Assembly: GCA_030627905.1 (NCBI GenBank)
Contig: DAOVRZ010000012.1
Location: forward strand, 1-64,000
Direction: 5' to 3'
Origin: JAGMES01 sp023128035
GTDB lineage: Bacteria; Bacillota; Halanaerobiia; DY22613
DNA: 64,000 nt
Shown piece by piece: positions 1 to 8,835 of this stretch. Position 1 is the stretch's first letter; every line of letters begins with the position of its first letter. The position numbers were made by a program, and so were the translations under genes. The notes beneath the pieces were generated by a model that saw only the letters and a list, made by a program, of their open reading frames with translations, was not told where the DNA came from and made no database searches.

Positions 1-172
1 ACCATCTAAAAATTTTTGATAATCTTCATGAAAAGACTTGAAATTTATATTCGGATGTAATAAGATGTTCTTGATGGTTTTTGGAATAATTCCATCATAC
101 ATCAAAGGGGACTACTTTGGAAACCTTTGATGTATTTTTTTCTTAATATTTTCATAAAAATGAAAATATTAA

Positions 173-338
173 GAAAAACTCGAAACACATCTGTCTTATT
201 GAAAAAACAAAATAAGTATGTGGATTGATTGCAAGATAATAGTTGGTGAAGAGTGGGAAGAGAGATTAGTGAACGTTTAAATACAGCAGACATCATTTTA
301 TTATTAAAAGTGCAGATATTATGGCTTCCGATTATTGA
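173..338 (+). pseudogene. TIR-domain protein remnant
   Basis: Reading across three frames recovers a recognisable TIR domain core. Frame one gives EKLETHLS, a stop, then KNKISMWIDCKIIVGEEWEE; frame two gives ISERLNTADIILLL; frame three gives SADIMASDY followed by TGA where the family has a Cys codon. These match the TIR signatures of the W-D-x-x-I-x-x-G-E-x-W type and the A-D-I-I-L-L-x-S-A-D-x-x-A-S-D-Y-C type. At least two frameshifts and two stops make it non-functional. TIR proteins of this kind often act in NAD-linked immunity or signalling, but no partner gene remains here. A perfect 14-bp inverted repeat at 142-173 abuts its upstream end. Confidence 0.6.
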
Positions 339-533
339 GTGCTTGATAATATAGAAAATAATATTGATGATGAAAACATATTCGATTTAACAAAATTATT
401 GTTTAAAGTACTGGCAAGTTCAAGAGAATTAGTTGCTTCATTTGAAATATATCAGTTGAGTATATTAAATGACACAGAGTGTATCGAATTATTTTATACA
501 CATATGAAGGAAAAAAAGATGATGGCAATTTGA
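339..533 (+). pseudogene. Open frame following the TIR remnant
   Basis: This stretch is open in the same frame as the last TIR segment and is entered from a GTG just after the TGA. The 64-residue product (VLDNIENNIDDENIFDLTKL...) has no recognisable domain and no ribosome binding site. It is most likely the rest of the decayed TIR gene or another broken gene, not an active CDS. Confidence 0.3.
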
Positions 534-570
534 AAAAGATAATTAATTTGACTGAAAAAGAGAAAAATAT

Positions 571-736
571 TTTAACGACATTTCAGAAGGGGAAGTCCCC
601 CTCCTCTATAGGTGGGGGGTATAACTCCTAGAGTACTCTCAAAACTTCAGTGGGAGTGCACCTTTTTTTAGGTGCAATTTCCTTCTGAACTCGTTAAACT
701 TAAGAAGTAATAACGTAGTTATTACTTCGACTTTAA
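571..736 (+). repeat. Two-hairpin interspersed repeat, copy 1 (group A)
   Basis: The left end TTTAACGACATTTCAGAAGG pairs with CCTTCTGAACTCGTTAAA (681-698) to close a long hairpin. A second hairpin follows with stem GAAGTAATAAC / GTTATTACTTC, and the element ends CGACTTTAA. An inner C-run/G-run hairpin lies near 596-618, followed by ACTTCAGTGGGAGT. The second stem differs from the other group A copies but is still fully paired. Confidence 0.85.
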
Positions 737-944
737 TAAACCTTTTAATTTTTCCAAGTGAATGGATAGAGATACAAAATTTGAGAGAATAGTCGAATAA
801 ATTGGGATGGGTCTACAGTTATGATGCATCAGATAATAGCTGAACTCATGCAAAAAAATATTTCGACGTTATATCCAAATAAATTTAATTTCTAAGAAGG
901 AATTTTTCAGTTTACGAAGAATTATAAATAGTAATATCCAAAAT

Positions 945-960
945 TCCAAAACGTTTTGGA
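945..960. promoter_or_regulatory. LacI-type operator upstream of the LacI-family gene
   Basis: A perfect 16-bp palindrome, TCCAAAACGTTTTGGA, with the central CG typical of LacI/GalR operators. It ends 28 bp before the regulator's ATG, so autoregulation is likely. It matches the core of the palindrome at 2161-2184 at 14 of 16 positions. Confidence 0.75.
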
Positions 961-988
961 TAAGATAAATTTAAATGAGGTAGATACC

Positions 989-2041
989 ATGACAGTAACT
1001 ATTCGTGATGTAGCAAAAAAAGCAGGATTTTCGATTACAACAGTATCTCGCGCATTGAATGGATATGATGATGTAAGTGAAAAGACAAGAGTGAAAATTA
1101 TTGAGACTGCAAAGGAATTAAACTATCAACCAAACAAAATCGCTCAAAATCTTGTTACAAAAAAGTTAAGCACTATTGGGATGTTTGTATTGGAAAGAGA
1201 AACTTTTTCACATCCATTTGTTTTGCAGATAATTAGTGGTTTTTTAGATTATGCAACTCAGAAAAAATTTGATACATTGCTTTTTGGAGCCCAATCATTG
1301 ATAGAGGAAAATTCTTCTCTTGAACAGATGTGTTTTCCTAGAGGTGTTGGAGGAGCAGTTATTATGGGAATTAGGAGAAATGATCCAATTCTGACTAAAC
1401 TACAAGAAATAAATTTTCCAACAGTTTTGATTGATAACCCTTTAAAAGGGGAGAAAGCAACTTTTGTTGCATCAGATAATCGATTAGGTGCTTCTCAGGC
1501 GGTAGAACATTTAATCAAATTAGGTCATAAAAACATTGGTTTTATAAATGGACACAAAGAAGCATGGGTCAGTATTGAGAGATTAGCAGGTTATAAAAAA
1601 ACTCTCCAAAAACATGATTTACCTATTAAAGAAGAGTATATTTTCCATGGAGATTTTTCAAAAGATTCAGGAAAAAAAGGTGCAGGTGAGTTGATTACAA
1701 ACCATCCAGAGACCACTGCATTTTTTGCTTCAAGTGATCTGATGGCAGCAGGAGCTATGGAAGAATTACATGGTTTAGGATATAAGGTTCCTGAAGATAT
1801 TTCGATTATTGGATTTGATGATATGGAATATGCATCTCATTTAAATCCGCCACTATCTACTATTAAACAGGATAAGTATCAGATGGGTGTTGAAGCTGCG
1901 AAGAAAATTATTGCTATGGTGGAAGAGAAGTTGGATGAAGTTGATCCTGTGTATCTTAAGACTGAACTAATTTTACGTAAATCAACCGGGCCAGCCCGAA
2001 AACAAACAAAAAATCCCAACATCAAAGACTTTCTCCTGTAA
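989..2041 (+). CDS. LacI/GalR-family transcriptional regulator
   Basis: A 350-residue repressor. The N-terminal helix-turn-helix (about residues 3-50: TIRDVAKKAGFSITTVSRAL) is followed by a periplasmic-binding-protein-like sensor domain to about residue 340. The ATG at 989 is chosen because it follows a GAGG and begins exactly at the family N-terminus; the upstream TTG lies inside the operator palindrome. It probably controls the sugar transport and phosphorylase operon downstream, since matching operators lie before both. The effector is unknown; a disaccharide or its breakdown product would fit the context. Confidence 0.9.
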   Translation: MTVTIRDVAKKAGFSITTVSRALNGYDDVSEKTRVKIIETAKELNYQPNKIAQNLVTKKLSTIGMFVLERETFSHPFVLQIISGFLDYATQKKFDTLLFGAQSLIEENSSLEQMCFPRGVGGAVIMGIRRNDPILTKLQEINFPTVLIDNPLKGEKATFVASDNRLGASQAVEHLIKLGHKNIGFINGHKEAWVSIERLAGYKKTLQKHDLPIKEEYIFHGDFSKDSGKKGAGELITNHPETTAFFASSDLMAAGAMEELHGLGYKVPEDISIIGFDDMEYASHLNPPLSTIKQDKYQMGVEAAKKIIAMVEEKLDEVDPVYLKTELILRKSTGPARKQTKNPNIKDFLL

Positions 2042-2160
2042 TTCGAAAAAATATAATTACTACAAAAATATACATAAAATTATCAGACTATTAAGTATTT
2101 TCAAAAAAATCATAAATCCTCGATTAATTTGAATTAACATTGATTAAAAAAAATTTGAAA

Positions 2161-2184
2161 CATATCCGAAACGTTTCGGATATG
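2161..2184. promoter_or_regulatory. LacI-type operator of the sugar operon
   Basis: A perfect 24-bp palindrome with core TCCGAAACGTTTCGGA, about 230 bp upstream of the sugar-binding-protein gene. Its similarity to the palindrome at 945-960 points to the adjacent LacI-family regulator. A repeat element now separates it from the operon. Confidence 0.75.
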
Positions 2185-2206
2185 TTTTTCATCATTTTAT
2201 CTAAAA

Positions 2207-2398
2207 TTTAACAACATTTTCGGAAGGCATGAGCCCCCCCATCTTTTATAAGTGGGGGTAAATTTTCAAATCAGGATAATCCTTTCGGTAGGGACAATCT
2301 TTTCAATAGAAGGTTTAACTGATTAAAAAGATTAGCAATCTTCTTCCGAAAATTGTTAAACTTAAGATGTAATAACGTAGTTATTACATCAACTTTAA
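2207..2398 (+). repeat. Two-hairpin interspersed repeat, copy 2 (group B)
   Basis: The left end TTTAACAACATTTTCGGAAGG pairs with CTTCCGAAAATTGTTAAA. The second hairpin has stem GATGTAATAAC / GTTATTACATC, and the copy ends AACTTTAA. At 192 bp it is the longest copy because of extra sequence in the middle. It lies between the operator and the Shine-Dalgarno of the sugar-binding-protein gene, so it is transcribed as part of that mRNA leader. Confidence 0.85.
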
Positions 2399-2411
2399 AG
2401 GAGGAACATGT

Positions 2412-3659
2412 ATGAAGAAAAATCTGGTATTGTTGTTGAGCGTTTTGTTGGTTACTGTTATGAGTTTTGGTGTTTATGCAGTAGAGGTAAGAATTGCTGG
2501 TCATGGCGGTAGTGATCTCGCGGTTGTGGAAGAATTGATTGCTAAGTTTGTTACTCCAAAAGTAGCTGATGAGGGAATCAAGGTAATTTATGAGCCAATT
2601 GCTGATGATTATCAACGTTATATTGTCAATGCTTTGAGTGCAGGAACCGGGCCAGATCTTTTCTATATGGACACTTTCTGGGCTGAAGCAATAATCCGTG
2701 CTGGAGTTATCGAACCGTTAAACGAATATCTTGCTAAATCAAACATCCTACATAAAGAAGACATCGTTGAATCCCTTTTAAATGCTTTCACAGTTGATGG
2801 CAAAATCTATGGTATTCCAAAAGATTTCAATACCTTAGCATTAGTTTATAATAAAGACTTATTTGACCTTGCAGAAGTAGAATATCCTAATGAAAATGAT
2901 ACCTGGAATACATTAGAAGAAAAGTTAGCTCAAATTGCTGAATTGGATGAAGAAATTTATGGTATTGCTTTACAACCTGAGTTTGCAAGAATGGGTGCTT
3001 TTGCTTATGCAGGTGATTTCGTACCAATAGTTGATGGTAAAACTGATCTTTCTCATAAAGGTTTTATGGATGCATTTAATTGGTATGTCCATCTTCAAGA
3101 AGAAGGTATTGGTGTAATGCCTGCTGATCTTGGTCAAGGCTGGGGCGGTGGTGCTTTTGCAACCGAAAGTGTTGCTACTTGTCTTGAAGGCGCCTGGATA
3201 TTCGGATTCTTAAGAGATCAGGCACCAAACTTAAACTATGGAGCTACATTATTGCCAAAAAATCCTGATACAAATAAGCGTGGAAACTTCATCTTTACAG
3301 TATCATGGTCAATAAATAAAGACAGCAAAAATAAAGAGGCTGCTTTCAAAGTCTTGGAACTTCTAACAAGTCCTGAAGCTCAACAATGGGTATTAGAAAG
3401 AGGTCTTGCACTTCCAAGCCGTAAAAATTTAGTTGATAACCCTTATTTTAAACAAGATACTACTGAAGCACAGGCAAATTACGTAGTATTTAAGGGGACA
3501 TCTGATGGTAATGTTCTGCCATATAATTTTGGATTGTATGGTGGAGAGTGGATGGATCCGATTAATGAAAGTCTTCGTTCTGTGTTAAGTGGTGAATATA
3601 CTGTTGAAGAGGCAATTAAAGAGGCTCAGGATAGAATTAATATTTTGTTGAACAAATAA
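2412..3659 (+). CDS. Sugar ABC transporter substrate-binding protein
   Basis: A 415-residue extracytoplasmic binding protein of the MalE-like family (SBP family 1). A signal peptide (MKKNLVLLLSVLLVTVMSF, cleavage near VYA) precedes the two-lobed binding domain, with the usual GTGPDLFYMD segment near residue 80. A strong AAAGGAGG lies before the ATG. It is first in an operon with two permeases and a GH65 phosphorylase, so the ligand is probably an alpha-linked disaccharide or oligosaccharide. The ATPase is not in this cluster and is presumably shared (inference). Confidence 0.9.
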   Translation: MKKNLVLLLSVLLVTVMSFGVYAVEVRIAGHGGSDLAVVEELIAKFVTPKVADEGIKVIYEPIADDYQRYIVNALSAGTGPDLFYMDTFWAEAIIRAGVIEPLNEYLAKSNILHKEDIVESLLNAFTVDGKIYGIPKDFNTLALVYNKDLFDLAEVEYPNENDTWNTLEEKLAQIAELDEEIYGIALQPEFARMGAFAYAGDFVPIVDGKTDLSHKGFMDAFNWYVHLQEEGIGVMPADLGQGWGGGAFATESVATCLEGAWIFGFLRDQAPNLNYGATLLPKNPDTNKRGNFIFTVSWSINKDSKNKEAAFKVLELLTSPEAQQWVLERGLALPSRKNLVDNPYFKQDTTEAQANYVVFKGTSDGNVLPYNFGLYGGEWMDPINESLRSVLSGEYTVEEAIKEAQDRINILLNK

Positions 3660-3669
3660 AATAAAAATG

Positions 3670-3712
3670 ACTGACATTTGGTGAACTATACCAGATGTCA
3701 GTTTGTATTTTC
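3670..3712 (+). terminator. Hairpin between binding protein and permease genes
   Basis: A 12-bp stem, ACTGACATTTGG / CCAGATGTCAGT, is followed by a short T-rich stretch. In this position it would let most transcripts stop after the binding-protein gene, the usual way to make more binding protein than permease. Confidence 0.6.
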
Positions 3713-3740
3713 TATATAAGGAAATTTGGGGGGTAATCTA

Positions 3741-4850
3741 GTGAAAAGAAGAGGTTTGAAATGGAGTGAAAAATTTGCTCCTTATGTATTACTTTCACCA
3801 TTTTTATTTGTGTTGATCGTCTTTTTTGGTTATGCATTTATTCGGGTTCTTTATTTTAGTTTTACTGAGTATAATCTTTTTTCAAGTCCCACCTGGGTTG
3901 GATTAAAAAATTATATCGAACTATTTCAAGAGCTACGGTTTGGAAGAGCTTTAAAAAATTCGCTTACTTTTGCGATTATTGTAACTACAGTTCAAACATT
4001 TTTTGCTTTGATTTTAGCGGTAGCTTTGAATCAAAAAATTAAGGGAATCAAGTTTTTTCGTGCGGCATATTATATGCCAAGTGTTACCTCATCTGTTGTG
4101 ATCACTCTGATTTTTATGTGGTTTTTTCAAAAAAAGGGTCTTATAAACTATTTATTGACTGTAACAAAAGAGTATTTACCCTGTTTATTGACATTTTTCT
4201 TAATAGCTATTGGATTACAAACATTCTTTGTGTTATATGAAAAATTAAAAAAACGACCTGTTTCAATTTTTGAACCATGTTATTTAGTTCTATCTTTATT
4301 TGCTGGAGGTTTGATCTCTTTTTTACTTACTAAGATTGGAATTATTCATCCTTTAGAGGAAGTAAAAGCTGTTAATACTATCTGGATGAATACCAGACAA
4401 AATGTTGCTACATGGGCTGGTCCCTTCTCATTTTCACGTCCACTTGCTTCAATTATGATGTTAAATATCTGGACTACTGCACCAACTTTTATGTTATTAT
4501 ATTTAGCAGGATTACAGGATATTCCAAAAGAATTATATGAAGCTGCTGAGGTGGATGGAGCCACTAAATGGCATACTTTTTGGTATATCACTGTACCACA
4601 ATTAAGGAATATAACTTTTTTAATCGTTACGATGGGTTTAATTGGAACATTGCAGATGTTTGATCAGGTCGCAATCATTGGAGATCAGGTTCCTTTAAAT
4701 TCTGTGATAACATTAGCATATTATGTTTATGTCAATATTTTCCCAAGTTCTGCAACTCCAAAAGTTGGTTTAGCCAGTGCAGCTGCGATTTTCCTGGCTG
4801 TTTTTACATTAATCATTGTATTTATTCAGAAAAAAATAGTTGATAAGTAA
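3741..4850 (+). CDS. Sugar ABC transporter permease, MalF type, enlarged
   Basis: A 369-residue inner-membrane permease with the EAA loop EAAEVDGATKWHTFWYITVP near residue 270. The family is usually about 290-300 residues. The extra length is a hydrophobic insertion around residues 135-205 (LPCLLTFFLIAIGLQTFFVL and following) that adds perhaps two membrane segments. The GTG start follows a GGGGGG ribosome binding site and precedes the expected basic N-terminus. It pairs with the next permease. Confidence 0.85.
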   Translation: MKRRGLKWSEKFAPYVLLSPFLFVLIVFFGYAFIRVLYFSFTEYNLFSSPTWVGLKNYIELFQELRFGRALKNSLTFAIIVTTVQTFFALILAVALNQKIKGIKFFRAAYYMPSVTSSVVITLIFMWFFQKKGLINYLLTVTKEYLPCLLTFFLIAIGLQTFFVLYEKLKKRPVSIFEPCYLVLSLFAGGLISFLLTKIGIIHPLEEVKAVNTIWMNTRQNVATWAGPFSFSRPLASIMMLNIWTTAPTFMLLYLAGLQDIPKELYEAAEVDGATKWHTFWYITVPQLRNITFLIVTMGLIGTLQMFDQVAIIGDQVPLNSVITLAYYVYVNIFPSSATPKVGLASAAAIFLAVFTLIIVFIQKKIVDK

Positions 4851-4865
4851 AGGAGGAGAAGAAAG

Positions 4866-6227
4866 ATGAAAGAAGATTTAATGTCTTTAAAAAGAAGAAG
4901 ATGGGCTAACGTTGGGGCAATCTATCTTTTGCTTCTCCTATTTTCGATTATTTTTATCGGACCTTTTTTATTTGGCTTTTTATCAAGTTTAAAAGATGAT
5001 CCAACAGAATGGCCACCTAGCTTGAAAATTAATCAGCTTAAGTTTTCTAACTGGGTCAGTATTTATAAACTTGGAAAATTAGGTGGAGGTGGAGGATTTT
5101 TCGGAACTTTTGCTCCTGGAAGCACAATCCCATTTGAAATTACTTACGAAGTTTCTAAAGGTAAAGAACCTGTTCCACCTGAAGTTAAAATACCAAAAAG
5201 ACTTTCAGGTAGTGCAGCAGTAAGTCTGAGAACAAAATATTTCGCTGCAGATTATTCTAAAGTTAGTGAAGTAACTGAAAAAAATCGAGTTAAATTGGAA
5301 GATGGTTCGATTAGAGTAACTTATGAATTTACCATTTATCATATAGGTGATGTTGAGATAAATAGACTACCAATTGATCTTACTGTACCATTCAAACAAA
5401 ATTTTGTAAGTGCTACTATTGAACCAAATCGAATCGAAAGATTGGGTAGAGTTCAAAGCTGGGATAATATAACTTCTGGAGTTATCCCATATATCTTTAA
5501 TAATTACCACAGAGTCTTTAATGACAATTATAGTAGAAGCACAGGTAAGAGACTATTTTTATGCTGGATTGGAAACTCAATCTTTCTATCAGTTGTAAGA
5601 GTTTTCACAACACTTTTATTTGCATCAATGGCAGGTTATGCTCTGGCGAGACTTAATTTTAAGGGTAAGAATTTTATCTTTGTTTTTATGTTATTTTCGA
5701 TGATGATCCCCGGATAGGTAACCTTTATTTCTAACTATCTGGTTTTAAGAGATGGTGTTTTTGGGATATCAAAACTTTTCGGTATAGATAGTCTATTGAA
5801 TACATTTTCTGGTCTAATCATTTCAGGAATGGTTGGTGCAAGTGCAGTCTTTATCATGAAGCAGTTTTTTGAAAGTCTGCCACGCAGTTTAGAGGAATCA
5901 GCAAGAATTGATGGGGCGAGTACATACCAAATCTTCTTTAGAATAATACTTCCTCTTGCGAAACCAGCTTTAGGAGCATTGACTATTTTTACTTTTCAGG
6001 GAGTCTGGAATGAGTTTTTTTGGCCTTTGGTAGTGATTACATCACCACAAGACAAATTTCCATTAACTATAGGTCTTTTGAGTTTCAGAAGAACTTATGG
6101 TATTGCATTTGATTGGGGGCCAATTTTAGCAGGAGCGTTTATCTCAGCATTACCAATAGTTATTTTATTTATTGTTTTCCAGAAATATTTCGTCGAAGGT
6201 ATTAGCTTTACAGGTAACAAAGGGTAA
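4866..6227 (+). pseudogene. Sugar ABC permease, MalG type, with in-frame TAG
   Basis: One permease frame of 454 codons interrupted by a single TAG at 5715-5717. Homologues read ...MMIPGQVT... here, and CAG to TAG is one base change. Reading through, residues continue in the same frame to the EAA loop (EESARIDGASTYQIFFRIIL) and the normal C-terminus. Between the first two membrane segments is a soluble insertion of about 170 residues, unusual for a MalG-type subunit and comparable in position to the periplasmic loop of MalF. The stop may be a recent mutation, a sequence error or a readthrough site. If real and not suppressed, the transporter is dead. Confidence 0.75.
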
Positions 6228-6266
6228 TTAACTGCAATTGTTATTAAGAAGAAGGATGTGAACTAA

Positions 6267-8570
6267 ATGAAAAATCATACTAAGTGGAGCATAATAGAAG
6301 AAAAATTTAACCCAGCAGAGATGGGATATTATGAAACAATATTTACTTTAGGAAATGGATACCTGGGAGTAAGAGGTGCATTTGAGGAAAATTATTTAAA
6401 CCGTACTCCTGGAAATTTTATAGCAGGTATTTTTGATCAGACAAGAAATCAGGTAACAGAGATTCCTAATTGTCCTGATTGGTTGGAGATGGAAATAGAG
6501 CTGAATGGAGAAAGATTTGACTTATTAAGAGGAAATATACTTGATTATCAACGTACTCTTGATTTAAAAAAGAGTGTTCTGACCCGTGTTGTAAGATGGG
6601 AAGATACTAAGGGAAAGATAACCCGATTAAAATTTATCAGATTTGTTTCTATTAAGAATCAACATCTTATGGGAATTACGTTAGAGATTACTCCTGAAAA
6701 TTATGATGGTGAGATAAAAGTTGTCTCAGGACTTAATGGGCAAATAACGAATAGTGGAACACAGCATTTTGTGTCATTAGAAGAGTGTGCTTTTAATGAA
6801 AATGGAGTCTACCTTTTAGAAGAAACTTTTGAATCAGGACATTTACTCTGTTTTGCTGCTACTCATAAATTAAGTGGTGAAGTTAAAAATGACTTGATGT
6901 TCTCTGGGTCAAGGAAGATAAATTATAAAGCAGAATTTCATGGTGAAAATGGAAAGACTATCAGAGTTGAAAAACTTGTTACCATTTATACTTCAAGAGA
7001 TGATGAATTTAAGAACGTAAATTCAAAGGATTTAAAAGAAGAAATCAAAGCTTATGTTTTTAAAGAAGCTGAAAGAGCATATGAAGTCGATTTTCAAAGA
7101 CATCTTTGTGCACACACCAATCAGTGGGCAGAACTCTGGGAAAAAGTTGATGTAAAGATCGATGGCAATGAGTTTGATCAGCTTGCTATTCGGTTTGCAA
7201 TTTATCATCTGATTCAGATGGCATCTTTTACTGATCCTAGAGTAAGTGTAGCTGCTAAAGGATTGTCAGGTGAAGGTTATAAGGGACATGTTTTCTGGGA
7301 TACTGAGATTTTTATTCTCCCATTCTTTGTCTATAGTTTGCCTGAAGTGGGGAAAAATCTTTTGAAGTATAGATACAACACTCTCCCAGGAGCTATGAAG
7401 AAGGCAAAAGATAATGGTTATCAGGGGGCAATGTATGCTTGGGAAAGTACAGATTCTGGTGAAGAAACTACACCTAAATGGGGTGCCTTAGATTTAAAGA
7501 CTAGAAAACCTACAAGAATCTGGTGTGGTGAGACTGAACAGCATATTACTACTGATGTTGTTTATGCTATTTTGAACTATTATAGTATTACAAAAGATCG
7601 TGATTTTTTGGTTGATTATGGGGCTGAGATTCTATTCTTGACTTCAAGATATTGGGCCAGCAGAGTGGAGTATAATGCTGTGGGGGATTGCTTTGAGATT
7701 AGGGGGGTGATTGGCCCTGATGAGTATAGTGAATTTGTAAATAATAATTATTATACTAACAGATTAGTTCAATATCAATTAATAAAAGCTGCTCAATTAA
7801 GAGAACAGCTTAAAGAATGGAATAAATATGACCAACTTCAAGAGAAACTGAACCTTTTAGATGAAGAATTTGATAAATGGTTAGAAATTGCTGATAAAAT
7901 TAAATTAAATCAAAGAGAAGATGGTCTATTAATTCAATTTGATAACTTCTTAGATCAAAAAGAGATTGATGTCTTATATTATCGCAACTTAAAGGGAGGT
8001 TTAGTAGGATATATAGGCTGGGAAGAAGTAACTAAATCACAGGTCTTAAAACAGGCTGATGTCGTCATGCTCTTATATTTACTATTTGATAAATATAGTA
8101 AAGAAATTAAAAAGACTAATTGGGATTTCTATGAACCAAAAACAATGCATGATTCTTCATTAAGTGCTGCGATTCACTCTGCATTTGCGGCAGAAATAGA
8201 TTTAACCAAAGAAGCTTATGAATATTTTTCTAAAGCTGCAAATATTGACTTTAGTAATAATATGGGCAATAGTGACCATGGTCTACATGCAGCGGCTCAG
8301 GGTGGAATCTGGCAGGCGGTTGTTCATGGATTTGGTGGTCTGAGAATAGTAGATGGTATGCTCACAATTAATCCAAAATTGCCTGAACAATGGAATAGTC
8401 TAAGTTTTAAGATTAATTATCATGGTGTTCAACTGGATATTATGGTTAATCATAATGATATTAAGATTAAGCCTCTAAGTAAAGTAGAGAAAGCTCTTGA
8501 GATTATGGTTAGAAGAGAAAAATTTGTATTGCATTCTGAAGAAGAAGTAAATTATAAAAACCTTCCATAG
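6267..8570 (+). CDS. GH65 disaccharide phosphorylase (kojibiose/trehalose/maltose type)
   Basis: A 767-residue cytoplasmic enzyme of glycoside hydrolase family 65, which splits an alpha-linked glucose disaccharide with phosphate to give glucose and beta-glucose 1-phosphate. The beta-sandwich N-terminal domain is followed by the (alpha/alpha)6 barrel with HVFWDTEIFILPFF near 340 and the catalytic Glu in GVIGPDEYSEFVNNNYYTN at about residue 486. Length and motifs fit the family well. Kojibiose, trehalose, maltose and nigerose phosphorylases cannot be told apart from sequence here. It is last in the sugar operon and would act on the imported disaccharide. Confidence 0.9.
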   Translation: MKNHTKWSIIEEKFNPAEMGYYETIFTLGNGYLGVRGAFEENYLNRTPGNFIAGIFDQTRNQVTEIPNCPDWLEMEIELNGERFDLLRGNILDYQRTLDLKKSVLTRVVRWEDTKGKITRLKFIRFVSIKNQHLMGITLEITPENYDGEIKVVSGLNGQITNSGTQHFVSLEECAFNENGVYLLEETFESGHLLCFAATHKLSGEVKNDLMFSGSRKINYKAEFHGENGKTIRVEKLVTIYTSRDDEFKNVNSKDLKEEIKAYVFKEAERAYEVDFQRHLCAHTNQWAELWEKVDVKIDGNEFDQLAIRFAIYHLIQMASFTDPRVSVAAKGLSGEGYKGHVFWDTEIFILPFFVYSLPEVGKNLLKYRYNTLPGAMKKAKDNGYQGAMYAWESTDSGEETTPKWGALDLKTRKPTRIWCGETEQHITTDVVYAILNYYSITKDRDFLVDYGAEILFLTSRYWASRVEYNAVGDCFEIRGVIGPDEYSEFVNNNYYTNRLVQYQLIKAAQLREQLKEWNKYDQLQEKLNLLDEEFDKWLEIADKIKLNQREDGLLIQFDNFLDQKEIDVLYYRNLKGGLVGYIGWEEVTKSQVLKQADVVMLLYLLFDKYSKEIKKTNWDFYEPKTMHDSSLSAAIHSAFAAEIDLTKEAYEYFSKAANIDFSNNMGNSDHGLHAAAQGGIWQAVVHGFGGLRIVDGMLTINPKLPEQWNSLSFKINYHGVQLDIMVNHNDIKIKPLSKVEKALEIMVRREKFVLHSEEEVNYKNLP

Positions 8571-8583
8571 TGGAGGTTTTTAT
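8556..8583 (+). terminator. Terminator of the sugar operon
   Basis: The stem AAAAACCTTCCA / TGGAGGTTTTT with a T-run overlaps the GH65 stop codon. Confidence 0.8.
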
Positions 8584-8594
8584 ATTTGGGGATT

Positions 8595-8747
8595 TGTTAC
8601 CTCAAAATTGGAAGATGGCAAGTCCCCCTTCTCTATAGGTGGGGGTAGAAGTCTTGCAATAAATTTGAAACTTCAGTGGGAGTTCAAAGTTTCTTCTGAA
8701 GTCGTTAAACTTAAGAAATAATAACTTTGTTATTATTTCGATTTTAA
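8595..8747 (+). repeat. Two-hairpin interspersed repeat, copy 3 (group A, degraded left end)
   Basis: The inner AAGTCCCCC...GGTGGGGGT hairpin, AACTTCAGTGGGAGTTC, the right arm TTCTGAAGTCGTTAAA and the second hairpin (GAAATAATAAC / GTTATTATTTC) are intact. The left end is poorly conserved, so the left boundary is approximate. It lies upstream of the PucR-type regulator. Confidence 0.75.
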
Positions 8748-8835
8748 TGTGTATAGTCGTTATTACTTAGGCTATAATTAAATTAGAATTAGGATTAAGA
8801 TTAGCTAGTAAAATTGAGTGTAGGAGGAATTTTTA

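Noticed and set aside
1..105. Open minus-strand frame running off the left edge, starting MYDGIIPKTIKNILLHP
   Set aside because: Only about 34 codons are visible, there is no good ribosome binding site and no recognisable domain. A hairpin (TACATCAAAGG / CCTTTGATGTA) overlaps its start, so it could be part of a gene but cannot be supported.
142..173. Perfect 14-bp inverted repeat CTTAATATTTTCAT / ATGAAAATATTAAG
   Set aside because: No T-run follows on either strand in the right place for a terminator, it is very AT-rich, and it abuts decayed TIR sequence. I do not assign a function.
578..700. CRISPR-like interpretation of the scattered repeats
   Set aside because: Copies are single, far apart and self-complementary over their full length, with no regular spacers and no cas genes in the window.
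4346..4591. Minus-strand open frame inside the MalF-type permease gene
   Set aside because: It lies wholly within a well-supported gene, has no ribosome binding site and no domain; similar antisense frames elsewhere were dropped for the same reason.
5717..5796. Second permease piece as an independent gene starting at an internal ATT/TTG
   Set aside because: It lacks the first membrane segments and a ribosome binding site, and it continues the upstream gene in the same frame, so it is the same interrupted gene.
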